Assembly: GCA_002169865.1 (NCBI GenBank)
Contig: NHIC01000010.1
Coordinates: forward strand, 84,353 to 116,990
DNA length: 32,638 bases
From: Flavobacteriaceae bacterium TMED179
GTDB lineage: Bacteria > Bacteroidota > Bacteroidia > Flavobacteriales > Flavobacteriaceae
Direction: 5' to 3'
Part shown: positions 31,297 through 32,638 of the stretch, piece by piece
Position numbering within the stretch: the stretch's first letter is position 1
Layout: each line of letters starts with the position of its first letter
Notes under the pieces: generated by a model
What the model was told of the DNA's origin: nothing
Database searches by the model: none
Seen by the model: the letters and a program-made list of their open reading frames with translations, nothing else
Translations under genes and position numbers: made by a program

Positions 31297-31315
31297 TAAC
31301 TATATAATATAGTTA
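31297..31315. repeat. Perfect inverted repeat just upstream of the adhesin start
   Basis: TAACTATA-TAA-TATAGTTA, 8-bp arms with 3-nt spacer, 3 nt before the TTG start. Confidence 0.6.
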
Positions 31316-31318
31316 CAA

Positions 31319-32638
31319 TTGAAAAATATTAGGTATAACTTATTATCAAGGCTTTTTGCTATAGCTGCTATATTTGTAACAACCATTGCATTCAGCCAAA
31401 CACCAAGTCTAACCTTATCTACAAGTCTTGGAGCTGATAACATAACTTGTGCCAATTCGGCTTTTACCTTAACTGTTTCCGATACTACACTAAGTCTTAG
31501 TACAACCTACACATTAAGTTATGGTTCATTTGTTTCTAGACAAAATACTGATACTGGAATCGTTATTTTTTCACTTGCAGGTGTAGCTACGGAAACTACT
31601 ATTACTGTAAATGCTGAAAATCCTAATGGAAGTGTTGCAAGTACAACAACAATTTATGTACCTAGATTAGCAACGTCAGGAACTATAAGTACAACTGCCC
31701 CTTTAGTAATTTGTTATGGTGGAATCATTAACGGTGCTATATATGGTGATGGAGTATTAAGTACATCTTCAGCAACTTTAACTGCAGGAAGTTCTGCAGC
31801 ATCAATACAATATCAATGGCAGTTTAAGACCAATACTGATCCTTGGGAAAATATCCCTGGAGCAAGTACAGCTAGCACATTGTCAACAAATACACTATCA
31901 ACTTTTCAAATTTATGAAAACATTACTATAAGAAGAGTCTCTTATGCTGTTAGCGGAACTGTTTCTTGTTCGGTTGGAATGACCTATCCTCAGATTTCTG
32001 CTGTAGTATCCAATGTTTCTGCACCTGTTATTACATCTGATACTTCTGATTATAATGTTTGTAGTGATCAAAACTATAATTTCTCAACTTCTCCTGTTGG
32101 TGGAATAACACATTATTGGTACTTAGGTGCTTCACAAGTAGCTACAGGAGATTCTTATAGTTTAGCAGCTGGAACAATATCGACAGATTCTACCTTAGGT
32201 CTAATAGCGTTTAATGGAACTTGTAGCTCAACCCTAGTAACAAAAACATTAAAGGTTGCACCTCTGCCTAGTTTAACTATAAATACAGGTCTTACAGAAG
32301 ACGCAGTTTGTGAGGACGAAACCTTTACAATAACTGTTGTTGATACCCAGAGTTCTACTACAAATTATACCCTTTCTTATTCAGGAGGCTCTGAGACAAA
32401 GAGCAGTTCAACAGGTCAAGTTACCTTTACTTTATTAAATGGTTTAGCAGCTGAAGGGGATATTTCTGTTAGAGCAAACTCTTCATCTGGGTGTACTGAT
32501 ACTGTTACTAAGACAATCTTAGTTCCCAAACTAGCCTCGGCGGGAACGATATCGACAACTCAGAGTACTTTGTGTTATGGAGATACAGCTTCAGCAGGTG
32601 TATTTAGTCTAACTGAGGCTACTTTAACAGGAGACAGC
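31319..32638 (+). CDS. Large secreted repeat protein / adhesin, N-terminal part (3' truncated by window edge)
   Basis: Open 440-codon frame to window end, absent from the ORF track because no stop is in the window. MKNIRYNLLSRLFAIAAIFVTTIAFSQ signal peptide, then Thr/Ser-rich beta-type Ig/PKD-like repeats (YQWQF...W.NIPGA). Confidence 0.85.
   Translation, partial: MKNIRYNLLSRLFAIAAIFVTTIAFSQTPSLTLSTSLGADNITCANSAFTLTVSDTTLSLSTTYTLSYGSFVSRQNTDTGIVIFSLAGVATETTITVNAENPNGSVASTTTIYVPRLATSGTISTTAPLVICYGGIINGAIYGDGVLSTSSATLTAGSSAASIQYQWQFKTNTDPWENIPGASTASTLSTNTLSTFQIYENITIRRVSYAVSGTVSCSVGMTYPQISAVVSNVSAPVITSDTSDYNVCSDQNYNFSTSPVGGITHYWYLGASQVATGDSYSLAAGTISTDSTLGLIAFNGTCSSTLVTKTLKVAPLPSLTINTGLTEDAVCEDETFTITVVDTQSSTTNYTLSYSGGSETKSSSTGQVTFTLLNGLAAEGDISVRANSSSGCTDTVTKTILVPKLASAGTISTTQSTLCYGDTASAGVFSLTEATLTGDS
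31406..32638 (+). repeat. Long-period degenerate protein repeat (~864 bp / 288 aa) in the adhesin
   Basis: SLTLSTSLGADNITCANSAFTLTVSDT...YVPRLATSGTISTTAPLVICYG recurs as SLTINTGLTEDAVCEDETFTITVVDT...LVPKLASAGTISTTQSTLCYG beginning at 32270. Confidence 0.75.

Overview
AT-rich window that reads as a marine Flavobacteriia (Bacteroidota) chromosome. Positions 1-15.7 kb hold the complete S10-spc-alpha ribosomal protein superoperon, from 3' fusA and rpsJ through rplQ, all on + and including rpmD and rpmJ, which fall below the ORF-track size cutoff. It ends at a clear intrinsic terminator, followed by carA, eno and gltA. Next are an uncharacterised 147-aa ORF (-), argS (+), a proteorhodopsin (-) divergent from a blh-type beta-carotene dioxygenase (+), ffh, folD, an uncharacterised polytopic membrane protein plus a VOC/glyoxalase protein (- pair), queE, a DUF1343/NamZ-like secreted protein (-), an FtsX/LolC-like permease, and a CBS-like cysteine synthase. 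The window ends inside the 5' part of a large secreted repeat protein with a ~288-aa repeat period. I see no CRISPR array, transposase, tRNA or rRNA. The most interesting items are the light-harvesting PR/blh cassette between housekeeping genes, a structured 83-nt spacer upstream of rpsD that looks like an r-protein leader, divergent genes with overlapping 5' ends, two orphan families, and the truncated repeat adhesin. I found no convincing evidence of an entirely new multi-gene system.
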